From contig NZ_LN913016.1 of NCBI RefSeq assembly GCF_001487145.1, forward strand, positions 1,240,001 to 1,304,000: a stretch of 64,000 nt of DNA, given 5' to 3'. Positions 30,609 to 42,222 of the stretch are shown here, piece by piece. Numbering within the stretch: position 1 is the stretch's first letter; the number at the start of each line of letters is the position of its first letter. Position numbers and translations under genes: made by a program. The notes below the pieces were generated by a model. The model had not been told where the DNA came from. It was given only the letters and a program-made list of their open reading frames with translations, and did not search any database. This DNA is from Anaerococcus rubeinfantis (GTDB taxonomy: Bacteria > Bacillota > Clostridia > Tissierellales > Peptoniphilaceae).

Positions 30609-30864
30609 TCAGAGCGTAGACAAAGTCAGTTTAATAATTCATTAATGATTTAAAAATAAAATCACGCTAAAACCCATCTCGACTAGATAAATATGCCTTG
30701 ATTTGGCATATTTATCCCTAAAACAAGTGTGATAACACGAAAAAGTTTGCGAAGCAAACGTGTTTTAGTGTGAGTGAAGCGAACGCATGGAGAGATCTCA
30801 TGAGATTTCTCCGCTCGTTGCACTCGGTCGAAATGGAAAATTTTTTAGTTTGTCAATGGTCTGA
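30609..30864. repeat. Terminator-associated repeat, subfamily 2, copy B (256 bp)
   Basis: Ends are TCAGAGCGTAGACAAAG and, reverse-complemented, TCAGACCATTGACAAA, matching the termini of subfamily 1 while the core is different. The core has a 12-bp hairpin (GATAAATATGCC/GGCATATTTATC) and a GGAGA..ATCTC/GAGAT..TCTCC hairpin followed by GCTCGTTGCACTCGGTCG. It is flanked directly by an exact 18-bp repeat GACAGATAAAAATCTGCC at 30591-30608 and 30865-30882. No ORF. It fills the gap between the permease and cyclophilin genes. Confidence 0.85.
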
Positions 30865-30882
30865 GACAGATAAAAATCTGCC
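30865..30882 (-). terminator. Hairpin after the cyclophilin gene, duplicated across repeat B
   Basis: CAGAT-AAAA-ATCTG stem just beyond the stop codon; the identical copy at 30591-30608 is followed on the minus strand by TCTTTTTTT and is the better terminator. Confidence 0.5.
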
Positions 30883-30888
30883 TTAACT

Positions 30889-31407
30889 TTATAATTTTTC
30901 AACTTCTGGATAGTCAATTCCCTTTGTATCGACTGTAACTTTTTTAATTTTTACATCTTCAAGAGGCTTGTCATTATAATCCGTTTTTACATTTGCAATT
31001 TTGTCAATCTCATCCATACCTTCAATTATTTTTCCAAATCCTGCATAATCTCCATCAAGATGTGGACTTTTTTTGTGCATTATAAAAAATTGACTTCCAG
31101 CAGAATCTGGCATAAATGATCTTGCCATAGATAAAACTCCCTTATCATGAGCTAAATTATTTTCAAAACCATTTGATGAAAATTCTCCTTTGATTGAATA
31201 TCCAGGTCCTCCCATTCCACTTCCTTGTGGATCTCCTCCTTGAATCATAAAATCTTTTATAATCCTGTGAAAGATTAGCCCATCATAAAAATTATTTTTT
31301 ATTAAATAAATAAAATTGCTTACAGTGTTTGGGGCAATTTCTGGATATAATTCAGCTTTAAAAACTTTTCCATCTTCCATTTCAAATGTAACTATTGGAT
31401 TTTCCAT
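30889..31407 (-). CDS. Peptidyl-prolyl cis-trans isomerase, cyclophilin type
   Basis: 172 residues, no signal peptide, so cytoplasmic. Catalyses prolyl isomerisation. Shows FHRIIKDFMIQGGDPQGSGMGGPG in order (catalytic arginine in FHRI), GVLSMARS and GSQFFIMHKKSPHLDG. It lies 12 bp downstream of an unknown gene, probably in one transcript, and ends at a hairpin next to repeat B. Confidence 0.93.
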   Translation of the reverse strand: MENPIVTFEMEDGKVFKAELYPEIAPNTVSNFIYLIKNNFYDGLIFHRIIKDFMIQGGDPQGSGMGGPGYSIKGEFSSNGFENNLAHDKGVLSMARSFMPDSAGSQFFIMHKKSPHLDGDYAGFGKIIEGMDEIDKIANVKTDYNDKPLEDVKIKKVTVDTKGIDYPEVEKL

Positions 31408-31419
31408 TTACATCTCCCT

Positions 31420-32208
31420 TTATTTTTTATTTTCTCTTTCATTTCTATCATTATCAATATCCTTTTTATCATCTGGTAAGGATTCGACACTTGTATGGAC
31501 AGAAGACCTTTCATAAGAATCTTCTATTGCCATCATTTTATTATTATACTCTTCTCTTTTTCTTTTTTCGTCAAGAAAAGATTCCACTTTTCCTATATCA
31601 AAATCTTTGACCAATTCTTTTATTTTTAATTTTTTATCGTAAGAATAATTATTTTTAATTTTTATACTTTCTTTTTTTGTATTGATTTTAATATTAACAG
31701 AATTATCCTTGTATTTTAAGGTATAATAATCTTTTTTTCTTATTTGATCAAATTTATTTACAAAATTTTTAATCAAACTTCTCTCATAATCTTTCTCTTT
31801 GATTTCTTGCATCTGATCAGCAACCAAAGCTAGGGCATTTTTGCACTTTTCTTGATATTCTTTTACAAGATTTTTCTCCAAATTTTTATTTAAATCTTTG
31901 AAATCATCCTCGTCGATATCATCATAATCAAAATGAGAAATGGCATAATAATCCAAGGCATTTTTAACTTTAGGATCAAGCTCAACCCACTCAGATGTCC
32001 TATCCTTATTTATTATCCAAGAATATTTGCTATCAATTTCAATATTTTCTCCATCAATATCCTTAGATAACCTAATTCCTGTGTAATTTCCTGACTTAAA
32101 ATCAATCAAAATATCTACAGAAGTTTTTTTATCCTTAAATAGAGTTTTTATTTGATTTTTATCACAAATCTCCCTTAATTTGTCCTTAAATTCCTTAGCC
32201 TTATTCAT
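31420..32208 (-). CDS. Unknown protein, charged and helical
   Basis: 262 residues with no signal peptide or membrane segment. I do not recognise a family. It is very rich in lysine, aspartate and glutamate. A possible beta-rich N-terminal part (VDILIDFKSGNYTGIRLS) is followed by long helical stretches, and the C-terminus is low-complexity and charged (DDKKDIDNDRNER). GGAGG precedes the ATG, so it is likely expressed. It is between mprF and the cyclophilin gene on the same strand, with 72 bp from mprF. Confidence 0.6.
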   Translation of the reverse strand: MNKAKEFKDKLREICDKNQIKTLFKDKKTSVDILIDFKSGNYTGIRLSKDIDGENIEIDSKYSWIINKDRTSEWVELDPKVKNALDYYAISHFDYDDIDEDDFKDLNKNLEKNLVKEYQEKCKNALALVADQMQEIKEKDYERSLIKNFVNKFDQIRKKDYYTLKYKDNSVNIKINTKKESIKIKNNYSYDKKLKIKELVKDFDIGKVESFLDEKRKREEYNNKMMAIEDSYERSSVHTSVESLPDDKKDIDNDRNERENKK

Positions 32209-32280
32209 ATAGCCTCCTATTTTTCTAAAACTTTAGCCTATTATTAATATTACCCTAAATTTTGGTGGCAATTGTAAAAT

Positions 32281-34785
32281 TTATTTTACCTTTTTATTTA
32301 TGGCATAAAATAAACTAAGAGCTGAAAATATCAAAGATGCTCCTTTAGAATAAGAAAGATATCTCTCTTCCCAAAAACTTGCGTACTTATCTTTGTAAGC
32401 CTTAAGTCCTTCAAAAGAATAATAGTGATCACCCAATTTAAAAATCGTATAAACCATTCTTTCTTGCAAAAATGAATGTCTCATCACTCCAACATTAGAA
32501 AGAGGAGCCATGCCCAAGTCAAAATATTTAATATTGTTTTCTTTTAGGTATGAAAAAATGTTTATAAACAAATAATCCATCAAGCCATCAACATTTTCTT
32601 CATAGCGCATAAGATCAATTGTCGCCCAATTTTTATAATAAATTGGACAAAGATTAGCAAAGGCTATTATTTTTCCATTAGGATTTTTAACAAGAGCAAT
32701 ATCACCAATATTCAAATAATCCCTATCAAAAAATCCCAAAGAAAATCCTTTTTCCTTGCTATCACCAAGCCAAGAATTTGAAATTTCTTGGAGTCTTTTT
32801 ATAGTTTTTCCATCAAAAGGTCCATTCAAAACCTCAAAAGTATACCCATCTCTAGAAATTTTATTTATAGTTTTTCTAAGATTTTTCTTTTTCTTACCCT
32901 CAAGATTAAACTCTTCAAGATCAACATTGGCATTTTCACCAAATTTCATAAAATTAAAACCATATTCATGAACCTTCATGGTTATGTCCTTGTTTATTTC
33001 ATAAAAAACAATATTATAACCCAAATTATCCGCTTCATTAATAAATTCATCCAAAAGTTCATTAAAATATTCTTCATTACCAATAGGATCTCCCATGACA
33101 ATGACCTTATCTGCTACAGTCCTAATTTGAAGGCATGCCAAGTCCTTAGAATCCTTGTTTAACCAATAAAGATCCTTGTCATCCAAAAATGATAAAAAAG
33201 CTTCCTTTGATCCACCTTGATTTTTCAATAAATTTATATACCTATCATAATCATATTTCTCTCCAACTTTTATCTTTTTCCCTTGCAAAAATCTAACCAA
33301 AAGATAAGAAATAAAATAAATTATAGAGATAGTCACAATTATAGAAATAAAGCTATATTCAAAAGGAATTAAAATAAAATCATCAGCCTCACTTATATTT
33401 ACATCAATAATAGATCCATGCTTTAAAATCTTCCAGACATAAACTATAAGCATGAAATTTGCCAAAAATAAATCAACAAACCTGTCCTCACTTGCATAAA
33501 TAAATTGTTTGGTACAAAGTTCATCTTTTGTAAAAAGATTAATCACAAACATAAAAATAATATAAATTAATGTTGAGAGACTGTAGCCTGTAAAGAAAGC
33601 ATACAAAAAAACAAGAATCATTATTATATTATTTAAAACAAAGGATTTTTTTTGCCTAGAAATATAAGCCCTTGCCATAATTATAAAAATAAAGCCAAAA
33701 AGCAAAGATGGAAATTGATAAATTGCCGAAGCTCTTATAGGATTTAACTTAGTTAAAATTCCTCCCCCATAGGCCTTATCAGGTAAAGTCGCTGCCAAAA
33801 TCATAAAAAGCCCAAAGATATACATCAAAAATGTATCTGTGACAAGAAGAATGTTTTTTACAAGTCTTTTAACAAAATCCAATTCCTTAAACTCAAAAGC
33901 ATTTGAAAAGTTCTTTGTAAAAAATACAAAGGCAAGGCAAAATGGCACAATATAATAAAACATCCTATAAAGAAGTATCCAAGTAAGTGCCAATTCTTGA
34001 TCAATTCCTTGACTTTTCAAAGCAAACAAAATTATAAGATCAAAAGATCCAATAGCACCAGGAATCATAGAAATATATCCAACAATATTAGCTACAACTA
34101 CAAGAGTAGATAAAGTAAAAATATCAAACTTTACACCCATCAAGATTCCTATTACTACAAAAGTACTCATTACTCCGAACCATTCAGCAATTGAGATAAA
34201 AAATAATTTCATTTGATTTTTTTTAGAAAATTTGATTTTTCCAAAAAAAGATAGACCAATTACTACAGGAAGATACAAGCTTGCTCCTATAAGCAAAACT
34301 ACATACTTTTCCAAATTAGGATTTGAGTTAAAACTTATAGAAATTAAAGAAATAATAGAAAAAAATGATAGACCACAAGGTAAAAATACCAAAAGTTCAA
34401 TAATTTTTTTCACAAGTTTTGTAGGCTCATGACCCTTGCCATAAAAAGCTGACCTAAGACCAATTGAAATAAATCCACCAAGTCCCAAGACATCATTGAA
34501 ATTATTAATACAAAAGCCAGTTTCACCTATATATTTTTTATCATAATCATTTCCAATCTCATCATTAAAAATAAAATCATACAAAGAGGCAGGAATATTT
34601 GCAAAAATTCCATAAATTCCCATTAGAAGTAAAGTAATAATCGATAAATTTGAAAAAATATATTTTACATCTTCAACTTTTATTTCCTTTGATATTTTTC
34701 TAAATTGTATAATTACAAGAATTAAGACAGATATAAAAAAAATGCTTTTAAAAATTTCTTTAAATTTACTTAATTTTTCTTTCAT
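32281..34785 (-). CDS. mprF: Phosphatidylglycerol lysyltransferase/flippase MprF
   Basis: 834 residues. The N-terminal ~500 residues contain about a dozen membrane helices forming the flippase; the C-terminal ~300 residues (from KKIKVGEKYDYDRYINLL) are the cytosolic DUF2156 aminoacyl-PG synthase, with DKVIVMGDPIGNEEYF, KFGENANVDLEEF and KYFDLGMAPLSN. It transfers lysine (or alanine) from tRNA to phosphatidylglycerol and flips the product, lowering surface charge and raising resistance to cationic peptides. Full length for the family. GAGGAAAG precedes the ATG. Confidence 0.9.
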   Translation of the reverse strand: MKEKLSKFKEIFKSIFFISVLILVIIQFRKISKEIKVEDVKYIFSNLSIITLLLMGIYGIFANIPASLYDFIFNDEIGNDYDKKYIGETGFCINNFNDVLGLGGFISIGLRSAFYGKGHEPTKLVKKIIELLVFLPCGLSFFSIISLISISFNSNPNLEKYVVLLIGASLYLPVVIGLSFFGKIKFSKKNQMKLFFISIAEWFGVMSTFVVIGILMGVKFDIFTLSTLVVVANIVGYISMIPGAIGSFDLIILFALKSQGIDQELALTWILLYRMFYYIVPFCLAFVFFTKNFSNAFEFKELDFVKRLVKNILLVTDTFLMYIFGLFMILAATLPDKAYGGGILTKLNPIRASAIYQFPSLLFGFIFIIMARAYISRQKKSFVLNNIIMILVFLYAFFTGYSLSTLIYIIFMFVINLFTKDELCTKQFIYASEDRFVDLFLANFMLIVYVWKILKHGSIIDVNISEADDFILIPFEYSFISIIVTISIIYFISYLLVRFLQGKKIKVGEKYDYDRYINLLKNQGGSKEAFLSFLDDKDLYWLNKDSKDLACLQIRTVADKVIVMGDPIGNEEYFNELLDEFINEADNLGYNIVFYEINKDITMKVHEYGFNFMKFGENANVDLEEFNLEGKKKKNLRKTINKISRDGYTFEVLNGPFDGKTIKRLQEISNSWLGDSKEKGFSLGFFDRDYLNIGDIALVKNPNGKIIAFANLCPIYYKNWATIDLMRYEENVDGLMDYLFINIFSYLKENNIKYFDLGMAPLSNVGVMRHSFLQERMVYTIFKLGDHYYSFEGLKAYKDKYASFWEERYLSYSKGASLIFSALSLFYAINKKVK

Positions 34786-34834
34786 TTCTTTCCTCGAATT
34801 AAAATTTGAGATATTTTAAAATATAATTTTAAAA

Positions 34835-34862
34835 AAAGACGGGATTGCCCCGTCTTTTAAAT
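34835..34862 (-). terminator. Terminator of the str operon (after tuf)
   Basis: Stem AAAAGACGGG/CCCGTCTTTT with a four-to-five-base loop, then TTTTTT on the minus strand. Confidence 0.9.
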
Positions 34863-34890
34863 ATTTATTTTATTTCAAATTCTAAGCTAA

Positions 34891-36087
34891 TTAAGCTATT
34901 ACTTTAGAAACAACTCCTGAAGCAACTGTTCTTCCACCTTCTCTTACTGCGAATCTTAATCCTTCTTCAAGAGCGATTGGTTTTTGTAATTTGATTTTGA
35001 ATGTTGCGTTGTCTCCTGGCATTACCATTTCTGTTCCTTCTTCTAGTTGGATGTCTCCTGTTACGTCTGTTGTTCTGAAGAAGAATTGTGGTCTATAGCC
35101 TGAGAAGAATGGGGTATGTCTTCCTCCTTCTTCTTTTGTTAGTACGTATACTTGACCTTCGAATTCTGTGTGTGGGTGTACTGAGCCTGGTGCTGCTATT
35201 ACTTGTCCTCTTTGGATTTCGTTTCTTTGTACTCCTCTTAGTAGTAATGCACAGTTATCTCCTGATTCTGTTACGTCTAGTGATTTGTGGAACATTTCGA
35301 TTCCTGTTACTACTACTTCTCTTGTTTTGTCTGTTAATCCTACGATTTCTACTGTTGATCCTAGTTTTAGGGTTCCTCTTTCTACTCTTCCTGTTGCTAC
35401 TGTTCCTCTTCCTGAGATTGTCATTACGTCTTCTACTGGCATTAGGAATGGTTGGTCGTTATCTCTTTCTGGGATGTCGAAGTATTCGTCTACTTCATCC
35501 ATTAGTTGAAGAATTTTATCTGACCATTCGCCTTCTCCGCCTTCTTGTAATGATTTTAATGCAGATCCTACTATTACTGGTGCATCATCTCCGTCGAATT
35601 CGTATTCTGATAGTAAATCTCTTACTTCCATTTCTACTAATTCGATTAGTTCTGGATCGTCTACTTGGTCTTCTTTGTTTAGGAATACTGCGATTTTTGG
35701 AACTCCTACTTGTCTTGCTAATAGGATGTGTTCTCTTGTTTGTGGCATTGGACCGTCTGCAGCTGATACTACTAGGATTGCTCCGTCCATTTGTGCTGCT
35801 CCTGTGATCATGTTTTTAACGTAGTCAGCGTGGCCTGGAGCATCTATGTGTGCGTAGTGTCTGTTTTCTGTTTCGTATTCTACTACTGATGTGTTGATTG
35901 TGATTCCACGTTCTCTTTCTTCTGGTGCTTTATCGATGTGTTCGTAGTCTACGTATTCACCTGTTCCATATTTTTTGTTTAATGCTTGGGTGATTGCTGC
36001 TGTTGTTGTTGTTTTACCGTGGTCTACGTGTCCAATTGTACCAATATTAATATGTGGTTTACTTCTTTCAAATGTTTCTTTACTCAT
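34891..36087 (-). CDS. tuf: Elongation factor Tu
   Basis: 398 residues. GTPase delivering aminoacyl-tRNA to the ribosome. G1 [10 protein letters not shown]3 DAPGH, G4 NKED, and a conserved C-terminal [11 protein letters not shown]. Last gene of rpsL-rpsG-fusA-tuf, 9 bp after fusA, followed by a strong terminator. Confidence 0.98.
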   Translation of the reverse strand: MSKETFERSKPHINIGTIGHVDHGKTTTTAAITQALNKKYGTGEYVDYEHIDKAPEERERGITINTSVVEYETENRHYAHIDAPGHADYVKNMITGAAQMDGAILVVSAADGPMPQTREHILLARQVGVPKIAVFLNKEDQVDDPELIELVEMEVRDLLSEYEFDGDDAPVIVGSALKSLQEGGEGEWSDKILQLMDEVDEYFDIPERDNDQPFLMPVEDVMTISGRGTVATGRVERGTLKLGSTVEIVGLTDKTREVVVTGIEMFHKSLDVTESGDNCALLLRGVQRNEIQRGQVIAAPGSVHPHTEFEGQVYVLTKEEGGRHTPFFSGYRPQFFFRTTDVTGDIQLEEGTEMVMPGDNATFKIKLQKPIALEEGLRFAVREGGRTVASGVVSKVIA

Positions 36088-36096
36088 TTTATCCTC

Positions 36097-38172
36097 CTAA
36101 TTCTTGTTTAAAACTTCTTCTTTTACACTTTCAGGTACTTGAGCATAATGATCAAATTGCATTGCATATGTTGCTCTACCTTGAGTCTTACTTCTTAGAT
36201 CTGTTGCATATCCAAACATTTCTGAAAGTGGAATGAAAGCATCTAATACGTGAATTCCGTCTTTTGGGTTCATTCCATCAATTTTTCCTCTTCTTGATGA
36301 AACATCTCCCATTACATCTCCTAGATATTCATCTGGAGTTGTAATTTCTACTTTTTCCATTGGCTCAAGTAAAACTGGTTTAGCTTTTGCTACTGCATTT
36401 TTAAGAGCCATAGATCCTGCCACGTGGAAGGCAACTTCTGATGAGTCTACTTCGTGGTATGAACCATCGAATACTTCAACGTGCATATCAACCATTGGGT
36501 ATCCACCAAGTATACCTTGTGTAGCTGCTTCTCTAACACCTTCTTCAACTGGTTTGATGTATTCTTTTGGTATTGCTCCTCCAACGATTTTAGATTCGAA
36601 TGTAATTCCTGATCCTTCTTCGCCTGGCATAATTCTTAGAACAACATCACCATATTGACCAGAACCACCGGATTGTCTTACGAACTTACCTTGTGCTTCT
36701 GCAGGTCTTGTTATAGATTCTCTGTAAGCTACTTGTGGATTACCTATATTAGCTTCTACTTTAAATTCACGAAGCAATCTATCAACGATAATTTCAAGGT
36801 GTAATTCTCCCATTCCTGAAATTATTGTTTGTCCTGTTTCTTCATCTGTTTTTGTAACAAATGTTGGATCTTCTTCTGCAAGTTTTTGAAGTCCTATAGC
36901 CATTTTATCTTGACTAGCTCTTGTTTTTGGTTCAATTGCTACAGAGATAACTGGGTCTGGGAATTCCATATTTTCAAGAATGATTGGATCATCTTGAACA
37001 CAGAGTGAATCTCCTGTTGTTGTGTTTTTAAGTCCTAGAAGAGCTACAATATCTCCACAGTAACCTGTTTCGATTTCCTCTTGTTTGTTTGAGTGCATTT
37101 GTAGAATTCTTCCAACTCTTTCTCTTTTACCTTTTGTTGCATTGTAAATATATGAACCTGATTCAATTGTTCCTGAATAGATTCTTGCATATATTAACTT
37201 ACCTACATATGGGTCTGTTACTACTTTAAAGGCTAAAGCTGATAGAGGTTCTTTATCTCCAGGGTGTCTTTCAAGAACTTTTTCGTCATCTTTTGGATCT
37301 GTTCCTTGAATATCTGGTACATCTATTGGACTTGGCATGTAGTCAACTATAGCATCAAGTAATGCTTGTACACCCTTGTTTTTGTAAGCTGATCCACAAA
37401 GACATGGGAAAATTTTCTTATCAATTGTTCCCTTTCTTATTGCATTTTTCATCTCTTCTTCAGTAACTTCTTCACCTTCAAGATATTTCATCATGATAGT
37501 GTCGTCAATTTCTGATAATTCTTCTAAAAGATTTGCTCTAAATTCTTCAGCTTTTTCTTTTAAATTTTCTGGAATTTCGCCTTTGATTGGGTGAGCTCCT
37601 AAGTCTTCTGTTTTGTATGTTACAGATTCCATTGTTACTAGGTCAACTACACCTTCAAATTCAGATTCAGCTCCTATAGGAATTTCTATAGGTACTGCAT
37701 TTGCTTTTAATTTTTCTTTGATGGTATCTACAGCCATATAAAAATCTGCGCCTGTAGCATCCATTTTATTTATAAAACAAAATCTTGGAATGTCATATTT
37801 GTCAGCTTGTCTCCAAACTGTTTCAGATTGTGGTTCTACACCACTTTTAGCATCAAAAAGTGCTACCGCACCATCAAGAACTCTTAGAGATCTTTCAACT
37901 TCTACTGTAAAGTCTACGTGGCCCGGTGTATCTATGATGTTAATTCTGTGACCATCCCAGTAACATGTTGTAGCAGCAGAACCGATTGTGATTCCACGTT
38001 CTTTTTCTTGGTCCATGGAATCCATTACTGCTGTACCATCATGGGTATCACCTATTTTATAAATCTTACCGGTATAATACAACATTCTTTCTGTAACTGT
38101 TGTTTTACCAGCATCGATATGTGCCATGATACCAATATTTCTGGTTTCTTTTAATGAGACATCTCTTGACAT
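36097..38172 (-). CDS. fusA: Elongation factor G
   Basis: 691 residues. Translocation GTPase with [23 protein letters not shown] and [10 protein letters not shown], and domains II-V through the [15 protein letters not shown] segment of domain V. It lies 8 bp after rpsG in the conserved str order. Confidence 0.98.
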   Translation of the reverse strand: MSRDVSLKETRNIGIMAHIDAGKTTVTERMLYYTGKIYKIGDTHDGTAVMDSMDQEKERGITIGSAATTCYWDGHRINIIDTPGHVDFTVEVERSLRVLDGAVALFDAKSGVEPQSETVWRQADKYDIPRFCFINKMDATGADFYMAVDTIKEKLKANAVPIEIPIGAESEFEGVVDLVTMESVTYKTEDLGAHPIKGEIPENLKEKAEEFRANLLEELSEIDDTIMMKYLEGEEVTEEEMKNAIRKGTIDKKIFPCLCGSAYKNKGVQALLDAIVDYMPSPIDVPDIQGTDPKDDEKVLERHPGDKEPLSALAFKVVTDPYVGKLIYARIYSGTIESGSYIYNATKGKRERVGRILQMHSNKQEEIETGYCGDIVALLGLKNTTTGDSLCVQDDPIILENMEFPDPVISVAIEPKTRASQDKMAIGLQKLAEEDPTFVTKTDEETGQTIISGMGELHLEIIVDRLLREFKVEANIGNPQVAYRESITRPAEAQGKFVRQSGGSGQYGDVVLRIMPGEEGSGITFESKIVGGAIPKEYIKPVEEGVREAATQGILGGYPMVDMHVEVFDGSYHEVDSSEVAFHVAGSMALKNAVAKAKPVLLEPMEKVEITTPDEYLGDVMGDVSSRRGKIDGMNPKDGIHVLDAFIPLSEMFGYATDLRSKTQGRATYAMQFDHYAQVPESVKEEVLNKN

Positions 38173-38180
38173 TGATCCCC

Positions 38181-38651
38181 CTAATATCTATAGTGTGCGA
38201 AAGCTTTGTTAGCTTCTGCAGCTCTGTGCATTTCTTCTTTACGTTTAACACTGGCACCAGCATTATTTGATGCGTCTAAAATTTCTTTAGATAATCTTTC
38301 TACCATAGTTTTTTCACCACGTGCTCTTGAGAAGTTAACTAACCATCTTAAACCTAAAGTTTGTCTTCTTTCTGGTCTAACTTCCATAGGTACTTGGTAG
38401 TTAGCTCCACCGATTCTTCTAGCTTTAACTTCTAGTGTTGGCATAATATTCTCTAAAGCTTGGTAGAATACTTCTAATGGATCATTTCCAGAAGTTTCTC
38501 CAACTATATCGAAAGCATCATAAACTATTTTTGTAGCAACACCTTTTTTACCATCTAGCATAACATTGTTGATAAGTTTTGTTACAACTCTATCGTTATA
38601 CTTAGCATCAGGCATTACCTCTCTTTTTGGTATATGTCCTTTTCTTGACAC
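38181..38651 (-). CDS. rpsG: Ribosomal protein S7
   Basis: 156 residues. Starts at GTG (38649-38651) behind AAAGGAGGG. Family motifs [31 protein letters not shown] and the 16S rRNA-binding [16 protein letters not shown] tail. A 132-bp gap separates it from rpsL, long enough for regulatory RNA. Confidence 0.98.
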   Translation of the reverse strand: MSRKGHIPKREVMPDAKYNDRVVTKLINNVMLDGKKGVATKIVYDAFDIVGETSGNDPLEVFYQALENIMPTLEVKARRIGGANYQVPMEVRPERRQTLGLRWLVNFSRARGEKTMVERLSKEILDASNNAGASVKRKEEMHRAAEANKAFAHYRY

Positions 38652-38700
38652 TTTGCTTCCCTCCTTTACAAATTTAGTAATATCTTTAGTACTCGACCAT

Positions 38701-38718
38701 AAGGCCTAAAACGACCTT
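38701..38718 (-). promoter_or_regulatory. Small hairpin in the rpsL-rpsG spacer
   Basis: Minus strand AAGGTC-GTTTTA-GGCCTT forms a 6-bp stem about 50 nt upstream of rpsG. In enterobacteria the S7 autoregulatory site lies in this spacer; similarity here is positional only. Confidence 0.3.
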
Positions 38719-38783
38719 AAAGCCGTTCGTGTGCACATATACTTTATATAAACTAGTACATTATGCACTACATCTAAATACTA

Positions 38784-39194
38784 CTAATTTTCTTTTTTAG
38801 CTCCGTATTTAGATCTACCTTGTTTTCTTCCTTCTACTCCTGCTGTATCAAGAGTACCTCTTACGATATGGTATCTAACACCTGGAAGGTCTTTTACTCT
38901 TCCTCCTCTTATTAATACAACAGAGTGTTCTTGAAGATTGTGTCCGATTCCTGGTATATAAGAAAGAACTTCTGCACCATTTGTAAGTCTTACTCTGGCA
39001 ATTTTTCTTAAAGCTGAGTTAGGCTTTTTAGGTGTAACTGTTCTTACTGAAGTACAAACTCCACGTTTTTGTGGTGATTGAGATTTAGTTTGTCTTCTTT
39101 TAAGTGTATTGAAGTTATAACCTAAAGCTGGTGTATCTGATTTTTCCTTAGTAGTTTTTCTACCTTTTCTAACAAGTTGATTAATTGTAGGCAT
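38784..39194 (-). CDS. rpsL: Ribosomal protein S12
   Basis: 136 residues. Shows [28 protein letters not shown] and [29 protein letters not shown] in order. The PGIGHN loop follows the usual S12 layout, including the lysine in TPKKPNSAL. It heads the str operon behind its own promoter. Confidence 0.98.
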   Translation of the reverse strand: MPTINQLVRKGRKTTKEKSDTPALGYNFNTLKRRQTKSQSPQKRGVCTSVRTVTPKKPNSALRKIARVRLTNGAEVLSYIPGIGHNLQEHSVVLIRGGRVKDLPGVRYHIVRGTLDTAGVEGRKQGRSKYGAKKEN

Positions 39195-39233
39195 AATGCA
39201 CCTCCTTTTTTCTAAATTTTAATCATCTTAAAA

Positions 39234-39250
39234 ATTGGCTTTACGCCAAT
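39234..39250 (-). promoter_or_regulatory. Hairpin at the 5' end of the str mRNA
   Basis: ATTGGC-GTAAA-GCCAAT followed by TTTTTAAG on the minus strand, beginning within about 2 nt of the predicted start. It resembles a short terminator but is so close to the start that a protective 5' stem-loop is as likely. Confidence 0.5.
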
Positions 39251-39258
39251 CCTTATTA

Positions 39259-39287
39259 ATTTTACACTCTTGGTTTATATATGTCAA
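39259..39287 (-). promoter_or_regulatory. Strong promoter of the str operon
   Basis: TTGACA (39282-39287), 17 bp, TAAAAT (39259-39264), followed by a leader of about 58 nt with AAAGGAGGT before rpsL. Confidence 0.8.
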
Positions 39288-39292
39288 GTAAT

Positions 39293-40069
39293 TTAAAGGC
39301 TTTTATCAGTTTTTCTTTTATTTTTTGACCTATAATTTAAAAATTTTAAAACTAAAAAATCTACTATCAAATAATATTGACTTACTGGTCTTATTGATGT
39401 GTTTTCTTCATACCTATATACTTCGTGTGATTGAAAGGCTAAGTTATAATTTGACATTTGGGATAGTTTATTGTTGGAGAGTTTTGTAATTGATACTAGT
39501 ATAATTTCTTTTTTTATTTTTTTTATGAAGTCTATTAAACTTTTGTTTTCTCCTGAAAATGATAGGGCAAATACTATATCATTTTTTTCTATATTATTAT
39601 TTAACAATTCTAGATCTTTTTTTATATCTAAAGTGTAGGCAATTAAACCTATATTTAGTAAATTTCTTTTTAGCTCTTCTGCGAGATTTTTTTGGATATA
39701 GCCTGTATAAATTACATAAACCTTATGGGAATTTTCTAGGCTTTTAAATAAATCATCTAAATTTAAGGCTTTTATCATATTCATTGATAAAGTAATATCG
39801 TTGTAGGTATAGTCTATTTCTTTTTCATCAAAATCTACTATTTTTTCTCTCTCCCATTTTATTAGGTATTTTAGTTCTGAATATCCTTCAAGTCCGATTT
39901 TTTTTGCAAAACTTACTATTGCTGATTCGCTAAATTTTGATTTTTTTGAAAATTCTTTGAGATTTTTTTCTACAAAATCTGTTTTTTCTTGGATTATGTA
40001 GGAATATAATTTTATGTCATTTTTGTCTAAAAATTTATAATTTTCTTTTATTAAATCATTTATTTTCAT
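39293..40069 (-). CDS. RpiR/MurR-family transcriptional regulator (second of pair)
   Basis: 258 residues. N-terminal HTH_6 region (about 1-75: KNLKEFSKKSKFSESAIVSFAKKIGLEGYSELKY in order), then a SIS sugar-phosphate-binding domain with VYVIYTGYIQ and FALSFSGENKSLIDF. Overlaps the preceding RpiR gene by 14 bp. The neighbouring alpha-glucoside PTS operon suggests a 6-phospho-disaccharide effector. Confidence 0.85.
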   Translation of the reverse strand: MKINDLIKENYKFLDKNDIKLYSYIIQEKTDFVEKNLKEFSKKSKFSESAIVSFAKKIGLEGYSELKYLIKWEREKIVDFDEKEIDYTYNDITLSMNMIKALNLDDLFKSLENSHKVYVIYTGYIQKNLAEELKRNLLNIGLIAYTLDIKKDLELLNNNIEKNDIVFALSFSGENKSLIDFIKKIKKEIILVSITKLSNNKLSQMSNYNLAFQSHEVYRYEENTSIRPVSQYYLIVDFLVLKFLNYRSKNKRKTDKSL

Positions 40070-40748
40070 TTTTCATCCTATAATTTTCATATTTTATAAA
40101 AAATTTCTCTATTTCTTTTAAATTTTCTGATAACAAATTTAGCTTGTTTTTTTCTAATTTTTTTATATGAATTGTGTACTCTCCCAAAAAGTCTTTGGAA
40201 AAGCTATCTGTTATAAGGATTTTTTTTATATTTTCATTTGATATCTGGCTTAATAATTCCAGACAATCTGGATCGTTTGATAGGTCTATTACAAATATGG
40301 TTGAATCTTTTAGAGAATTTTTATTGAAGGTTGTTATTTCATCTCTACCTTGATAATTTTCAGAAAGTTGTCCAAGATCTTTTAAATATGATTTTATAAT
40401 ATTTTTAATTATATCTTCATAATCCCCATTTCCGTATATAAATATATTTTTTGAATTTTTAATTTTTTCAAATAAGTAGTCAAGTTTTTCGTCTTCTTGG
40501 TAGGTTTTTTCCGGCTTTTCTACTTCTTCTTTTTTGTTTAAAAAATATTTGAATTCGCTATAGCCATCAAATCCCAATTTCTTGCTAAATCTTAGTATGC
40601 TTGTCCTTGATGTAAGGCATTTTTTTGCAAGATCGTTTATGGATAAGTCTAATTTTTTATCCTTATTATTCATAATAAAATCTATTATTAAAAGGTCTGT
40701 TTGGGTAAATTTTTCCTTGTTTTCTTTTATTAAATCTTCAAACTTCAT
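40056..40748 (-). CDS. RpiR/MurR-family transcriptional regulator (first of pair)
   Basis: 230 residues. The HTH_6 region is clear (LAKKCLTSRTSILRFSKKLGFDGYSEFKY in order). The SIS domain is degenerate: IFIYGNGDYEDI replaces the usual G-x-G-x-S turn and FVIDLSNDPD replaces the SxSG motif, so sugar-phosphate binding may be lost or altered. GGAGGAG precedes the ATG. Co-transcribed with a second RpiR paralogue, possibly as a heteromeric regulator of the PTS operon. Confidence 0.8.
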   Translation of the reverse strand: MKFEDLIKENKEKFTQTDLLIIDFIMNNKDKKLDLSINDLAKKCLTSRTSILRFSKKLGFDGYSEFKYFLNKKEEVEKPEKTYQEDEKLDYLFEKIKNSKNIFIYGNGDYEDIIKNIIKSYLKDLGQLSENYQGRDEITTFNKNSLKDSTIFVIDLSNDPDCLELLSQISNENIKKILITDSFSKDFLGEYTIHIKKLEKNKLNLLSENLKEIEKFFIKYENYRMKNENK

Positions 40749-40764
40749 ATCTCCTCCATTAAAT

Positions 40765-40802
40765 AAAAAAATCCTAGTAACATTATACTGCTACTAGGAT
40801 TT
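40765..40802 (-). terminator. Terminator of the alpha-glucoside operon
   Basis: Perfect 11-bp stem AAATCCTAGTA/TACTAGGATTT (40769-40779 with 40792-40802), 12-base loop, then TTTTTTATTT on the minus strand. Confidence 0.88.
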
Positions 40803-40812
40803 ATTTTTATTT

Positions 40813-42165
<1,353 letters not shown>

Positions 42166-42170
42166 TTATT

Positions 42171-42222
42171 TTTCTTATTCTTTTTCTAAAATTTATTTTC
42201 TTATTCGTTTTCTAAAATTTGT
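42171..42222. repeat. 26-bp tandem duplication spanning the PTS gene stop codon
   Basis: TTTCTTATTC-N-TTTTCTAAAATTT occurs at 42171-42196 and again at 42197-42222 with two mismatches. The inner copy encodes the last codons and stop of the PTS gene. Confidence 0.75.

Noticed and set aside
30609-30864. CRISPR-like array or IS remnant
   Set aside because: No regularly spaced short repeats and no transposase fragment in any frame; single structured element with inverted ends.
35088-35807. Long plus-strand open frame (239 codons) opposite tuf
   Set aside because: Leucine-rich antisense shadow caused by the codon bias of tuf; no RBS and no family features.
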